From positions 54,951-118,950 of the forward strand of contig JAUXZO010000035.1 of the NCBI GenBank assembly GCA_030692685.1: a DNA stretch of 64,000 bases. Reading direction: 5' to 3'. Positions 30,471-38,804 of this stretch are shown piece after piece (position 1 is the stretch's first letter; each line of letters opens with the position of its first letter). The DNA is from Acidovorax sp. (lineage in GTDB: Bacteria > Pseudomonadota > Gammaproteobacteria > Burkholderiales > Burkholderiaceae_C). Below the pieces are notes generated by a model, which saw only the letters and a program-made list of their open reading frames with translations, was not told where the DNA came from and did no database searches. A program made the position numbers and the translations under genes.

Positions 30471-31555
30471 AAATCGCTTTGATCACCGATGCATGGCTGC
30501 CCCAGGTCAATGGGGTGGTGACCACCTTGCTGGAGCTGGTGCGTGAACTGGAAGCCGCCGGGCATGAGGTACATGTGGTGCAGCCCGGGCTGTTTGCCAC
30601 CCGGCCTTGCCCAGGGTATGCAGGCATCGACCTGGCGGTGCGGCCGGGGAAGCGGGTCGGTGAAATGCTCGATGCGATGAAGCCTGACGCCATCCATCTT
30701 GCGACCGAAGGCCCGCTGGGCTGGGCGGGGCGCCGATACTGCCTGCGCCGTCGGCTGGCTTTCACCACCGCGTTTCACACCCGATTTCCTGAAATTCTCT
30801 ATGCCGCTTTGCGGATCCCGTTGTCGTGGGGCTATGCGCTGTTTCGGCACTTTCATCGGCCATCTTCAGGGGTCATGGTGCCCACGCAAGGTGTCTTGCA
30901 GATGCTGGAGGAGCGGGGCTTTCGCAACCTGAAGCAGTGGACGCACGGTGTTGATACCCAAGTCTTTCCTTTTCACGGTGTAGTTTGCCCCAGTCCACTC
31001 ATCGGTGCTGTGGCGCACCCGGTGTCGTTGTATGTGGGGCGCGTTTCATACGAGAAGAACATAGAAGCATTTTTGCAACTGGAAATGCCCGGTACCAAAG
31101 TCATCTGTGGCGTGGGTCCGCTGGAGTCCCGGCTCAAAGCAAAGTACCCCCAGGTGCGGTGGTTGGGCATTCTGGACAGGGTGGCCCTGGCGCAGGTATA
31201 TGCGGCGGCCGATGTATTTGTGTTCCCCAGCCGCTCTGAAACCTTCGGGCTGGTCATGTTGGAAGCCATGGCCTGCGGTACCCCGGTGGCCGCGTTCCCG
31301 GTGGATGGCCCCATGGAAGTGCTGGGGGCGCACACCGGACGCCCACCGCGCGGTGGCGTTCTTTATGACAACTTGCTGTTGGCCACGCAGGAAGCGCTTG
31401 CCGTGCCGCGGTCGCAGGCGCGTAGCAGGGCCATGGATTTCACATGGGCACAGGCTGCACGGCTGTTTGAGCAGTATCTGGTTTCCGTTAATGCAAGCGA
31501 CCCTGCTTTTGTGTCTGTCACAAAGTCTGTCACATCATTGTCATCTGAGCGTTAA
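30467..31555 (+). CDS. GT4-family glycosyltransferase, probable glycolipid synthase partner of PlcP
   Basis: 362 residues, GT-B fold. N-terminal GT4 start ITDAWLPQVNGVVTTL, a hinge VSLYVGRVSYEKN, and the C-terminal nucleotide-sugar region PSRSETFGLVMLEAMACGTPV with the E-x7-E motif. Closest functional idea: diacylglycerol glycosyltransferases (Agt-like) that make sugar lipids from the diacylglycerol produced by PlcP. GDP-mannose-dependent mannosyltransferases are also similar. Start ATG 30467 overlaps plcP by 4 bp (ATGA). A PhoB box for ppk lies within its last codons. Confidence 0.75.
   Translation: MKIALITDAWLPQVNGVVTTLLELVRELEAAGHEVHVVQPGLFATRPCPGYAGIDLAVRPGKRVGEMLDAMKPDAIHLATEGPLGWAGRRYCLRRRLAFTTAFHTRFPEILYAALRIPLSWGYALFRHFHRPSSGVMVPTQGVLQMLEERGFRNLKQWTHGVDTQVFPFHGVVCPSPLIGAVAHPVSLYVGRVSYEKNIEAFLQLEMPGTKVICGVGPLESRLKAKYPQVRWLGILDRVALAQVYAAADVFVFPSRSETFGLVMLEAMACGTPVAAFPVDGPMEVLGAHTGRPPRGGVLYDNLLLATQEALAVPRSQARSRAMDFTWAQAARLFEQYLVSVNASDPAFVSVTKSVTSLSSER
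31527..31544 (+). promoter_or_regulatory. PhoB box upstream of ppk
   Basis: CTGTCACATCATTGTCAT: two 7-bp half-sites with a 4-bp spacer, an 18-bp match close to the E. coli consensus. A further CTGTCAC stands at 31515-31521 (12-bp step). TAAATA at 31552-31557 is a suitable -10. The box lies inside the end of the glycosyltransferase gene. Confidence 0.75.
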
Positions 31556-31594
31556 ATACTGGAACCATCGTGCATTTGTAGTGTCCCCGTATCC

Positions 31595-33796
31595 ATGTTG
31601 CCCTCGCCCCCCCAAGATGTTGTGCCGCTGCACAGTGACGTGTCCAGCGGGGGGGCTTCATCTCCTGCGCTGGCAACACAGCAGGTGAATGAGCTTGGCG
31701 CATCGGGTTTGCCCAGCCCCCAGTCTCACATGTTTCTGGACCGTGACCACAGCATCCTGGCGTTCAATGAGCGGGTGTTCGACTGGGCGGTGCGCACTGA
31801 TGTGCCCTTGTTGGAGCGCCTGCGCTACCTGTGCATCGTGTCTTCCAACCTCGATGAGTTCTTTGAAGTGCGCGCGGAGGCGCACATCACGGCGGCCAAA
31901 AAGGGGGAAACCAAAGGCGTGTACACCACAGCATCTTTCGAGGCGCTGTCAGCCAAGGTCCACGACCTCGTGGAGCGGCAGTACGCCTTGTACAACGACG
32001 TTCTGGTGCCTGCTTTCGCCAAGCACAAAATCCGGATCGTATCGCACGGAGAACGCTCAGGCGCGCAGAAGCGGTGGGTGCACGACTACTTCGTGCAGGA
32101 AGTGCGCCCCTTGCTGATTCCGGTGGGGCTGGACCCCGCGCATCCTTTCCCCCAGGTGGCCAATAAGTCCCTGAATTTCATCGTGCGCCTCAAGGGTCAC
32201 GACGCCTTTGGTCGCGAAAACGAAATCGCCATTGTCAAAGTGCCTCGGGCATTGCCCCGGCTCGTGCGTATGCCCGCCAAGGTGGCTCCGAAAGAGTCAC
32301 TTTTTGTCAGCTTGTCGAGCATCATCCGCGCGCATTTGGCAGACTTGTTTCCGGGCCGAGAGGTCACGGAGTTTTCGCAGTTCCGCGTCACCCGCCACTC
32401 TGATCTTGCTCTGGATGAAGAAGACGTGCGCAACCTGCGCACGGCATTGCGGCAAGGCTTGCAGCATCGCCACTACGGGCAGGCGGTGCGGCTGGAGGTG
32501 TCGGCGGGTTGTTCGCCGTTCCTGGCCAGTTTTTTGCTGGAGCAATTCGCCTTGCCCTCGGCGGCGCTGTACCGCGTCCATGGTCCCGTCAATCTGGTTC
32601 GGCTGACGCAGTTGGTGGACCTGGTGAATGACCCTGCGCTGCTGTTTGCTCCATGGAGTTCCGCCTGGCCCCGGCAGCTCAAGTCCGACGTGTCCATCAT
32701 GGAGCAGTTGCGCCAAAGGGATGTGCTGATTCACCAACCCTTTGAGAGTTTTGACGGTTTGTTGGCATTCTTGCGCGAGGCGGTGAATGACCCGCAGGTG
32801 CTGGTGATCAAGCAGACGATCTACCGCACCGGGGCAGACTCCGAGTTGATGGACCTTCTGACTGAGGCGGTGCGCCGTGGCAAGGAGGTGATGGCTGTGG
32901 TCGAGCTCAAAGCGCGCTTCGACGAGGAGGCCAACATCAACTGGGCAGAAGCATTGGAGTCGATTGGCGCCCAGGTGGTGTACGGGGTTGTTGGGTTGAA
33001 AACACACGCCAAGATGCTCCTGGTTACGCGCAGGGAAGGGCGCCAGTTGCGGCGGTATGGACATCTTTCGACTGGCAATTACAACGTGCGCACGGCCCGG
33101 CTTTATACCGACCTGAGCTACCTGACTGCTGACGAAGAAACAACCGCGGACATGGATGGGGTGTTCAACCACCTGGCAAGTCAGAACCGCCCGCCCAAGC
33201 TGCGCAAACTGATGCTGGCACCCTTTCATTTGCACCGCCGCATGATCGAAAAGATCGAGCAGGTTGGGCTGGCCGCTGGCCGCGGCGAAGATGCGCGCAT
33301 CGTTGCCAAAATGAATGCGCTGACGGATGAGGCGTTGATCCGAGCACTCATCGTGGCTGGCCAGCGCGGGGCTCGCATTGATCTCATCGTGCGAGGCGCC
33401 TGCATGCTGGCGGCCCAGGTGCCCGGCGTGACCGACAACATTCGGGTGCGCTCGGTGATTGGGAGGTTCCTTGAGCACACCCGTGTCTTCTATTTCCGCA
33501 GCGGTGCTGAGGAAGACCTCTATCTATCCAGTGCCGACTGGATGAATCGCAACATGATGCGCCGCGTGGAACTGGCCTGGCCAGTTACCGATCCGGGCCT
33601 GCGCCAGCAAATTGTGGATGAATGCCTGGTGGCATACCTCCATGACGACCGCGATGCATGGACCCTCAATGCCCATGGCACCTACGACCGCGCGCCGCGT
33701 GCGAGTGACGGACTGGGTGCCCAGGACGCTCTGATGGTGCGTTACGGCCCCAAAGCCGCCGTGTCCGCGCCCCGCCTCGAGCAAGGAACGGCATGA
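31595..33796 (+). CDS. ppk: Polyphosphate kinase 1
   Basis: Reversibly polymerises ATP gamma-phosphate into polyphosphate. 733 residues with the Ppk N-terminal domain (MFLDRDHSILAFNERVFDWA, SSNLDEFFEVRA), the head domain and two PLD-like C-terminal domains. The likely phosphorylated histidine is H471 in GLKTHAKM; HLSTGNYN and RSVIGRFLEHTR are further active-site signatures. The first about 45 residues are a low-complexity extension. Start ATG 31595 has no strong ribosome site, so a later start is possible. A PhoB box lies 51-68 bp upstream. Its TGA overlaps the next start (ATGA). Confidence 0.95.
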   Translation: MLPSPPQDVVPLHSDVSSGGASSPALATQQVNELGASGLPSPQSHMFLDRDHSILAFNERVFDWAVRTDVPLLERLRYLCIVSSNLDEFFEVRAEAHITAAKKGETKGVYTTASFEALSAKVHDLVERQYALYNDVLVPAFAKHKIRIVSHGERSGAQKRWVHDYFVQEVRPLLIPVGLDPAHPFPQVANKSLNFIVRLKGHDAFGRENEIAIVKVPRALPRLVRMPAKVAPKESLFVSLSSIIRAHLADLFPGREVTEFSQFRVTRHSDLALDEEDVRNLRTALRQGLQHRHYGQAVRLEVSAGCSPFLASFLLEQFALPSAALYRVHGPVNLVRLTQLVDLVNDPALLFAPWSSAWPRQLKSDVSIMEQLRQRDVLIHQPFESFDGLLAFLREAVNDPQVLVIKQTIYRTGADSELMDLLTEAVRRGKEVMAVVELKARFDEEANINWAEALESIGAQVVYGVVGLKTHAKMLLVTRREGRQLRRYGHLSTGNYNVRTARLYTDLSYLTADEETTADMDGVFNHLASQNRPPKLRKLMLAPFHLHRRMIEKIEQVGLAAGRGEDARIVAKMNALTDEALIRALIVAGQRGARIDLIVRGACMLAAQVPGVTDNIRVRSVIGRFLEHTRVFYFRSGAEEDLYLSSADWMNRNMMRRVELAWPVTDPGLRQQIVDECLVAYLHDDRDAWTLNAHGTYDRAPRASDGLGAQDALMVRYGPKAAVSAPRLEQGTA

Positions 33797-34256
33797 TGGA
33801 CCTCATACTGTGGCGTCACGCAGAGGCAGAGGAGCTCGAGGACGGCAGCGACGACCTCAATCGCGCATTGACCGCCCGTGGCGAGAAGCAGGCCGCGCGA
33901 ATGGCCGCTTGGCTGATCGCCAGTTGCCCGAGGGTTTGCGCGTGCTGGCAAGCCCCGCTCGTCGCACCGAGCAGACTGCCAGCGCGCTGGGACGCAAGTT
34001 CAAGATGCGTGCCGAGTTACTGCCTGGCGCCACCCCGCAAGATCTGCTGGAGCTGGCCCAATGGCCGCGCTCCAAGGGCGCGGTACTGATCGTGGGGCAT
34101 CAGCCTGTTCTGGGCCAGACCATCGCCGAGCTTCTGGGGCTGAAAGCGCCAGAATGCTCCGTACGCAAGGGGTCAGTTTGGTGGTTGCGCCAAAGGCAGC
34201 GGCTTGAACACAGTGAAACCGTGCTTATCACTGTTCAGTCACCAGAGTTCCTCTAA
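33793..34256 (+). pseudogene. sixA: SixA-like histidine phosphatase, interrupted by a one-base frameshift
   Basis: Member of the histidine-phosphatase superfamily (RHG motif seen as LWRHAEAE). Residues 1-41 (MMDLILWRHAEAEE to RMAAWL) are in the first frame. The rest of the domain (DRQLPEGLRVLASPARRTEQ, VGHQPVLGQT, KGSVWWLRQR) continues in the -1 frame from about 33915. A missing G in CTG(G)ATCGCC at 33913-33917 restores one continuous protein of about 154 codons. Either a true inactivating deletion or a base-calling error. It overlaps the ppk stop (ATGATG), the order ppk-sixA being common in this family. As written, translation would run out of frame to 34089. Confidence 0.8.
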
Positions 34257-34323
34257 AACGATCGGACTCTGGGCTTCGCGCTCTCCCGCCTTGGTACTGT
34301 GGGCACCAGAAACGGGGTGACTT

Positions 34324-34836
34324 TTACTTGCGGGTGGATTTGGCGGGCGCCTTGGCATTCGAAGCCTTGGGTGCCTCAGCCGCTTCGGCTTTTGGGCGTC
34401 CGGTCTTGATAGATGGTACCGCCTGCAGGGCCGTGCGCAGTGCGCTGTCCGACAGCGTTGCCAACACCTTCAAACCAGCGCGCAGGAGTTCGCTCTTTTT
34501 AACGGGTTGGGCCAATGCGGACGCACGCTGCTTAAGGGTCTCGATCACCGCGTATTCGTCTTTGGGGATTGTGAAGCTGTCACGCACCAGTTTTGGTTTT
34601 TTTGCCTTCACTTCTTTGGCGGCAACGGGCGCTGCTACTTTGGCAGGCTTCGTCGGTACGGCTTTCTTGGCTGCAGGCGTCTTTTTGGTGGCTGGCTTTG
34701 GAGCGGGCTTCGGCGACTTGGCCGCCGCAGTAGCAGTCGTCTTCAGCGCACTGGCGGGCTTTGCAGATTTGGCGGCTGCGGGCGACGTGGCTGCGGGAGC
34801 AGCGGCAGTGGGAACAGGGGTGGGAGTTGTTGTCAT
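34324..34836 (-). CDS. Histone-like Ala/Lys/Pro-rich protein with a conserved C-terminal helical domain
   Basis: 170 residues. Residues 1-80 are a low-complexity Ala/Pro/Lys/Thr tail resembling histone H1-like tails (PKPAPKPATKKTPAAKK). Residues about 83-150 form a compact region beginning VRDSFTIPKDEYAVIETLKQ and continuing KKSELLRAGLKVLATLSD, which reads like a beta-strand followed by two helices (ribbon-helix-helix-like), ending TGRPK. Probably DNA-binding; function unknown. It has a palindrome GTATAAA-CAG-TTTATAC at 34856-34872 just upstream that could be its own operator. It sits between sixA and ppx on the minus strand, 52 bp after ppx. Confidence 0.75.
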   Translation of the reverse strand: MTTTPTPVPTAAAPAATSPAAAKSAKPASALKTTATAAAKSPKPAPKPATKKTPAAKKAVPTKPAKVAAPVAAKEVKAKKPKLVRDSFTIPKDEYAVIETLKQRASALAQPVKKSELLRAGLKVLATLSDSALRTALQAVPSIKTGRPKAEAAEAPKASNAKAPAKSTRK

Positions 34837-34855
34837 GGCAGCTTCTAAATAAACG

Positions 34856-34872
34856 GTATAAACAGTTTATAC
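34856..34872 (-). promoter_or_regulatory. Palindrome upstream of the histone-like gene, possible operator overlapping the -10
   Basis: GTATAAA, 3-nt centre CAG, TTTATAC: a perfect 7-bp inverted repeat 20 bp before the start codon. On the minus strand TTGAAA lies 15 bp before TATAAA, so it may cover a -10 element. It is also bracketed by direct repeats ACGGT. Confidence 0.45.
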
Positions 34873-34888
34873 GGTTTTTGGCCGCTTT

Positions 34889-36367
34889 TCAAGGCAGCTC
34901 TGCCACCAGTTCCCAAGGCGTTTTCTGCCAGGCCTGCATCTCTTCTCTCAACAGGTGTGCGGACTGTGGGTAGGCGGCGCTCCAGCCTGCGCGGGCGCTG
35001 ATGTAAAAGCGCCTGTTGTCGCGCCGCAGCAGCAACCCTTTAGAGTCTGGATCACGGCGGGCATGGCATAGCGCCACAGCCAATCGCAGGCTGAGCAGCT
35101 GCAGCACGAAGAGGGGGTCTTCCAGGTCCACTTCGAGCTTGCGAACCTTGCCGCGCTGCCCCTGCACCAGCACCCCCAGGCGATGGAGCTCGGGCAGGGC
35201 AAAGCCCGCGGCGTCGGTGTTGTCGAGGATGTACGCGCCGTGCCGGTGGTGGTCGCTATGAGAGACGATGCAGCCAATCTCGTGCAACCGCGCGGCCCAG
35301 TCCAGCTTGCGGGATGCGCGCTCACTGGCGGGTGGCGTGGCCTGGTCAAACAGTGCGCATGCTGTGCGTGCAACCCGCTCGGCGTGCTCCATATCTACGC
35401 CAAACCGGTGCATCAATCCGTTGACTGTGGTGGTACGCAGGTCGGTGCCGGGTTGTTCGCGGTCCAGAAGGTCATAAAGGGCGCCCTGGCGCAGGGCGCC
35501 TTGCGCTACCTGCATCTGGTCAATGGCCAGCAGGTCAAAAACGGCACGCAAGACGCTGATACCGCCGCCGATGACGGCGCGCCGCTCTTCCTTGAGGCCG
35601 TCCATGCGCAGGCGGTCTGCCGATTGGGCGCGCAGCACTTTGTCTTGCAACCAGTTCAACCCCTCGCGTGTGATGAGCCCTTCAGGCCCGCCTGCGGCGG
35701 CCAGCACGTCGCCCACAGCACCCGCTGTGCCAGACGATCCATAGGCCACATCCCAGGCTTCGGGCCTGAATGTTTCCTGCGCTTCATCCAGCACCGCTTT
35801 GGCAGCAATTTCAGCGGCCAGGAAGGCCTGGGCAGTGAATTCACCCTTGGCGAAGTAGCGTTGCGACCAGGCGACGCTGCCCACGCGGTACGAAGCGACT
35901 GCGTTGGGGGTGAACTGTTGGCCCAGGATCAGCTCCGTAGAGCGCCCGCCGATGTCCACCACCAAGCGGCGCTCATCCGACTGCGGCAGCAGCCGTGCCA
36001 CGCCCTGGTAAATCAGACGGGCCTCTTCTGGGCCTGAAACCACGTCTATGGGGTAGCCCAGCACCTCTCGCCCGCGGGACAGAAACTCGTCTCTGTTTCG
36101 CGCTTCCCGCAGGGTTTGGGTGGCAACTGCCCGCACCTGTGCATTGGGGAACCCCGCCAGGCGTTCGCCAAAGCGTGCCAGGCACGCCCAGCCGCGTTCC
36201 ATGGCCTCTCGGGTCAGATTGCGGTCTTCGTCCAGGCCGTTTCCCTGGCGCACCGTTTCCTTGAGGTACTCCACCCGTTGGATGTGTCCGAATTCATAGC
36301 GCCCGATTTCAAGGCGAAAGCTGTTGGAGCCGAGGTCGACCGCGGCGAGGCGTGTGCCGTTCTGCAT
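34889..36367 (-). CDS. ppx: Exopolyphosphatase / guanosine pentaphosphatase (Ppx/GppA)
   Basis: Releases phosphate from polyphosphate ends, the counterpart of Ppk. About 492 residues. Actin-like ASKHA fold with the phosphate-1 motif AAVDLGSNSFRLEIGR near the N-terminus, ATQTLREARN, SGPEEARLIYQGV, LVVDIGGRSTEL (phosphate-2) and GSSGTAGAVGD, then an HD-like C-terminal half (ARLHEIGCIVSHSDHHRHGAYIL). The start ATG 36367 matches the family N-terminus; an in-frame TTG at 36418 is possible. A minus-strand PhoB box lies at 36488-36505, so it is divergently controlled with pstS. Confidence 0.94.
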   Translation of the reverse strand: MQNGTRLAAVDLGSNSFRLEIGRYEFGHIQRVEYLKETVRQGNGLDEDRNLTREAMERGWACLARFGERLAGFPNAQVRAVATQTLREARNRDEFLSRGREVLGYPIDVVSGPEEARLIYQGVARLLPQSDERRLVVDIGGRSTELILGQQFTPNAVASYRVGSVAWSQRYFAKGEFTAQAFLAAEIAAKAVLDEAQETFRPEAWDVAYGSSGTAGAVGDVLAAAGGPEGLITREGLNWLQDKVLRAQSADRLRMDGLKEERRAVIGGGISVLRAVFDLLAIDQMQVAQGALRQGALYDLLDREQPGTDLRTTTVNGLMHRFGVDMEHAERVARTACALFDQATPPASERASRKLDWAARLHEIGCIVSHSDHHRHGAYILDNTDAAGFALPELHRLGVLVQGQRGKVRKLEVDLEDPLFVLQLLSLRLAVALCHARRDPDSKGLLLRRDNRRFYISARAGWSAAYPQSAHLLREEMQAWQKTPWELVAELP

Positions 36368-36487
36368 GTAGTTCTTGGTGGAGATTTGTCCGGCATCGTA
36401 CCGCGGGCGTACCTGCAAGGCATGTAGTCAATCCGCGCGGGAATGAGCTGGATCTGCATATTGGCTTGCGGAGTGTGTGCTTGGTTT

Positions 36488-36505
36488 GTGACAAAAGAAT
36501 GACGA
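36488..36505 (-). promoter_or_regulatory. PhoB box upstream of ppx
   Basis: On the minus strand TCGTCAT TCTT TTGTCAC: two half-sites, 4-bp spacer, 18 bp total, about 120 bp from the ppx ATG. It points toward ppx. Confidence 0.6.
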
Positions 36506-36554
36506 AGCCTTGGGTTTGAAATCTTTCATGGCAGATCTGTGCGACAGGTCCTTT

Positions 36555-36572
36555 GTGTCACCGAATTGTCAT
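36555..36572 (+). promoter_or_regulatory. PhoB box upstream of pstS
   Basis: GTGTCAC CGAA TTGTCAT, 18 bp, two half-sites with the standard 4-bp spacer, 54 bp before the pstS start and pointing toward it. Confidence 0.75.
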
Positions 36573-36626
36573 CTTGCCCCCCTAGAGTTCGTGGAGTTCT
36601 TGTTAACCCTAGCTGAAAGGTATCGA

Positions 36627-37652
36627 ATGAAACGCACATTTCTCAAAACCGTCGCAGTAGCATTGGCCACGATGGCCGTCGGCAGTGGTGCCTTTGCGGC
36701 AGACATCACTGGCGCTGGCGCTACGTTTCCCTTCCCTATGTATGCCAAGTGGGCTGAAGCCTACAAGAAGGAAACCGGCACGGGTCTGAACTATCAGTCG
36801 ATCGGTTCGTCGGGCGGTATTCGCCAGATCCGTGCCAAGACCGTGGTTTTTGGTGCCACGGATGCGCCGGTGTCAGGCGCTGACCTTGACAAGGACGGCA
36901 TGGTTCAGTTCCCAGCCATCATTGGTGGCACCGTGCCCGTGATCAATCTGGAGGGCTTCAAGCCCGGTGAGCTGCGCGTGACGGGCCCTGTGTTGGCCGA
37001 AATGTTCCTGGGCAAGATCAGCAAGTGGAATGATCCCAAGCTAACGGCTCTGAACCCCGGCAAGACACTGCCTGACCAAAACATCACCGTGGTGCACCGC
37101 GCTGATGGCTCTGGCACCACCTTCAACTGGACAGACTATCTGTCGGCCGTAAGCAAAGACTGGGCCGACACGGTCGGTAAGGGTGCCGCGGTCAAATGGC
37201 CTGCGCCTTCCTCCGTGGGTGGCAAGGGCAACGAAGGCGTGGCCGCCAACGTCACGCGTGTCAAGGGTGCTGTGGGTTACGTCGAGTACGCCTACGTCAA
37301 GAAGAACAACATGAACTTCTTGCAGCTGCAAAACGCTGACGGCAAATACGTGAGTCCTGACGACAAGACATTTGCAGCAGCAGCAGCTGGTGCAGACTGG
37401 TTCAGCGTGCCAGGAATGGGCGTTTCCATGGTCAACGCCAAGGGTGCAGAAAGCTGGCCCGTGAGCACGGCCTCTTTCATCCTGATGTACAGGGACCCGG
37501 CAGATAAGGCCCAGTCGGCTGAAGTGCTGAAGTTCTTTGACTGGGCGTTCAAGAATGGCAAGGTCATGGCGGCTGAACTGGACTACGTGCCCCTGCCAGA
37601 CAGCCTGACTGCCGAGATCCGCTCCAAAGTCTGGTCGCAAATCAAGAAGTAA
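36627..37652 (+). CDS. pstS: Phosphate ABC transporter, periplasmic phosphate-binding protein
   Basis: High-affinity phosphate receptor. 341-residue precursor with a Sec signal peptide (1-24, cleavage after GSGAFA), then the PstS fold: ITGAGATFPFPMYAKW, YQSIGSSGGIRQI, FGATDAPVSG, HRADGSGTTFNWTDYLS, VKGAVGYVEYAY. The TGAGATFP and GSGTTF loops bind phosphate. Start ATG 36627 with GAAAGG upstream. First gene of pstSCAB-phoU-phoB-phoR and preceded by a PhoB box. Confidence 0.97.
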   Translation: MKRTFLKTVAVALATMAVGSGAFAADITGAGATFPFPMYAKWAEAYKKETGTGLNYQSIGSSGGIRQIRAKTVVFGATDAPVSGADLDKDGMVQFPAIIGGTVPVINLEGFKPGELRVTGPVLAEMFLGKISKWNDPKLTALNPGKTLPDQNITVVHRADGSGTTFNWTDYLSAVSKDWADTVGKGAAVKWPAPSSVGGKGNEGVAANVTRVKGAVGYVEYAYVKKNNMNFLQLQNADGKYVSPDDKTFAAAAAGADWFSVPGMGVSMVNAKGAESWPVSTASFILMYRDPADKAQSAEVLKFFDWAFKNGKVMAAELDYVPLPDSLTAEIRSKVWSQIKK

Positions 37653-37745
37653 GCCAGTCTGCCCCCAAAATAGCGCCCATTGGCCAGCCGGTCTGGCTGG
37701 TGGGTGCTGGTTTGTGGGGTTTCCAGAAGCCAGATGGGAGTCAAC

Positions 37746-38753
37746 ATGAGCGTGGGAACCACCATGAGTTCGCAATCAGTATCCGCCAAAACGGCGGATG
37801 TCCCCACAAAGTCCATGGTGTCGATTGCCAGGCGGCAGCGACTGCAGGACATCTTTTTCCATCGGCTGACCCAGAGCCTCTCTTTGCTGGTGCTTGCAGC
37901 ATTGCTGGCCATCATCGTTTCGCTGTTCGTCTATGCCTGGCCGACCTTTCACAAGTTCGGGGTCCAGTTCATCTGGCGCGTGGAGTGGGACATCATCAAT
38001 GAAGAATTTGGCGCCGCGATTGCCATCGTGGGCACCTTGGCGAGTGCGGGTATTGCGCTGCTGATTGCGGTGCCGCTGGCGTTTGGTATCGCCCTGTTTT
38101 TGACCGAAACCTGCCCGGTGTGGCTGCGTCGCCCTTTGGGTACTGCGGTGGAGTTGCTGGCGGCGGTGCCGTCCATCATCTACGGCATGTTCGGGCTGTT
38201 TGTATTTGCGCCCTTGTTTGCGGACTACTTCCAGATGCCGGTGCAAAAGCTGCTCGGTTCCATGCCGCTGGTGGGGTTTCTGTTTGGCGGCAGCACCAAC
38301 GGCTTTGGGATTCTGGCTGCGGGCATTGTGCTGGCTTTCATGGTGTTGCCCTTTGTGGCTGCGGTGATGCGCGACGTGTTCGAGATTGTTCCCCCCATCT
38401 TGCGCGAGTCAGCCTACGGCTTGGGCTGCACAACCTGGGAGGTAGTACGCCGCGTGGTGCTGCCTTACACGCAAAAGGGTGTCATCGGTGGGGTGATGCT
38501 GGGACTGGGACGTGCCTTGGGTGAAACCATGGCCGTTACCTTTGTGATCGGCAACGCCAATCGCATGCCCACCTCATTGTTTTCGCCCGGCACCTCGATC
38601 GCATCCACATTGGCCAACGAGTTTGGAGAGGCGGCAGACTTCCACCTCTCTACCCTCTTTGCCCTGGGTTTCCTGCTCTTCGTGATCACTTTTGTGGTGC
38701 TCTCGGCCGCCAAGATTTTGATGCTGCGCGCTGAAAAGGCCAAGGGCCTTTGA
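37746..38753 (+). CDS. pstC: Phosphate ABC transporter permease PstC
   Basis: One of two membrane subunits for phosphate import. 335 residues, six main hydrophobic segments, the EAA-type loop ESAYGLGCTTWEVVRRVVLP and GRALGETMAVTFVIGN. Start ATG 37746 is chosen because GGGAG stands 7-11 nt upstream; ATG 37764 is an alternative. It is 93 bp after pstS. Confidence 0.96.
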   Translation: MSVGTTMSSQSVSAKTADVPTKSMVSIARRQRLQDIFFHRLTQSLSLLVLAALLAIIVSLFVYAWPTFHKFGVQFIWRVEWDIINEEFGAAIAIVGTLASAGIALLIAVPLAFGIALFLTETCPVWLRRPLGTAVELLAAVPSIIYGMFGLFVFAPLFADYFQMPVQKLLGSMPLVGFLFGGSTNGFGILAAGIVLAFMVLPFVAAVMRDVFEIVPPILRESAYGLGCTTWEVVRRVVLPYTQKGVIGGVMLGLGRALGETMAVTFVIGNANRMPTSLFSPGTSIASTLANEFGEAADFHLSTLFALGFLLFVITFVVLSAAKILMLRAEKAKGL

Positions 38754-38804
38754 CCTGTGTTCATTCGCTCGCATCGAACGTGAAACCCTTTTGAGAGAAG
38801 CCCC

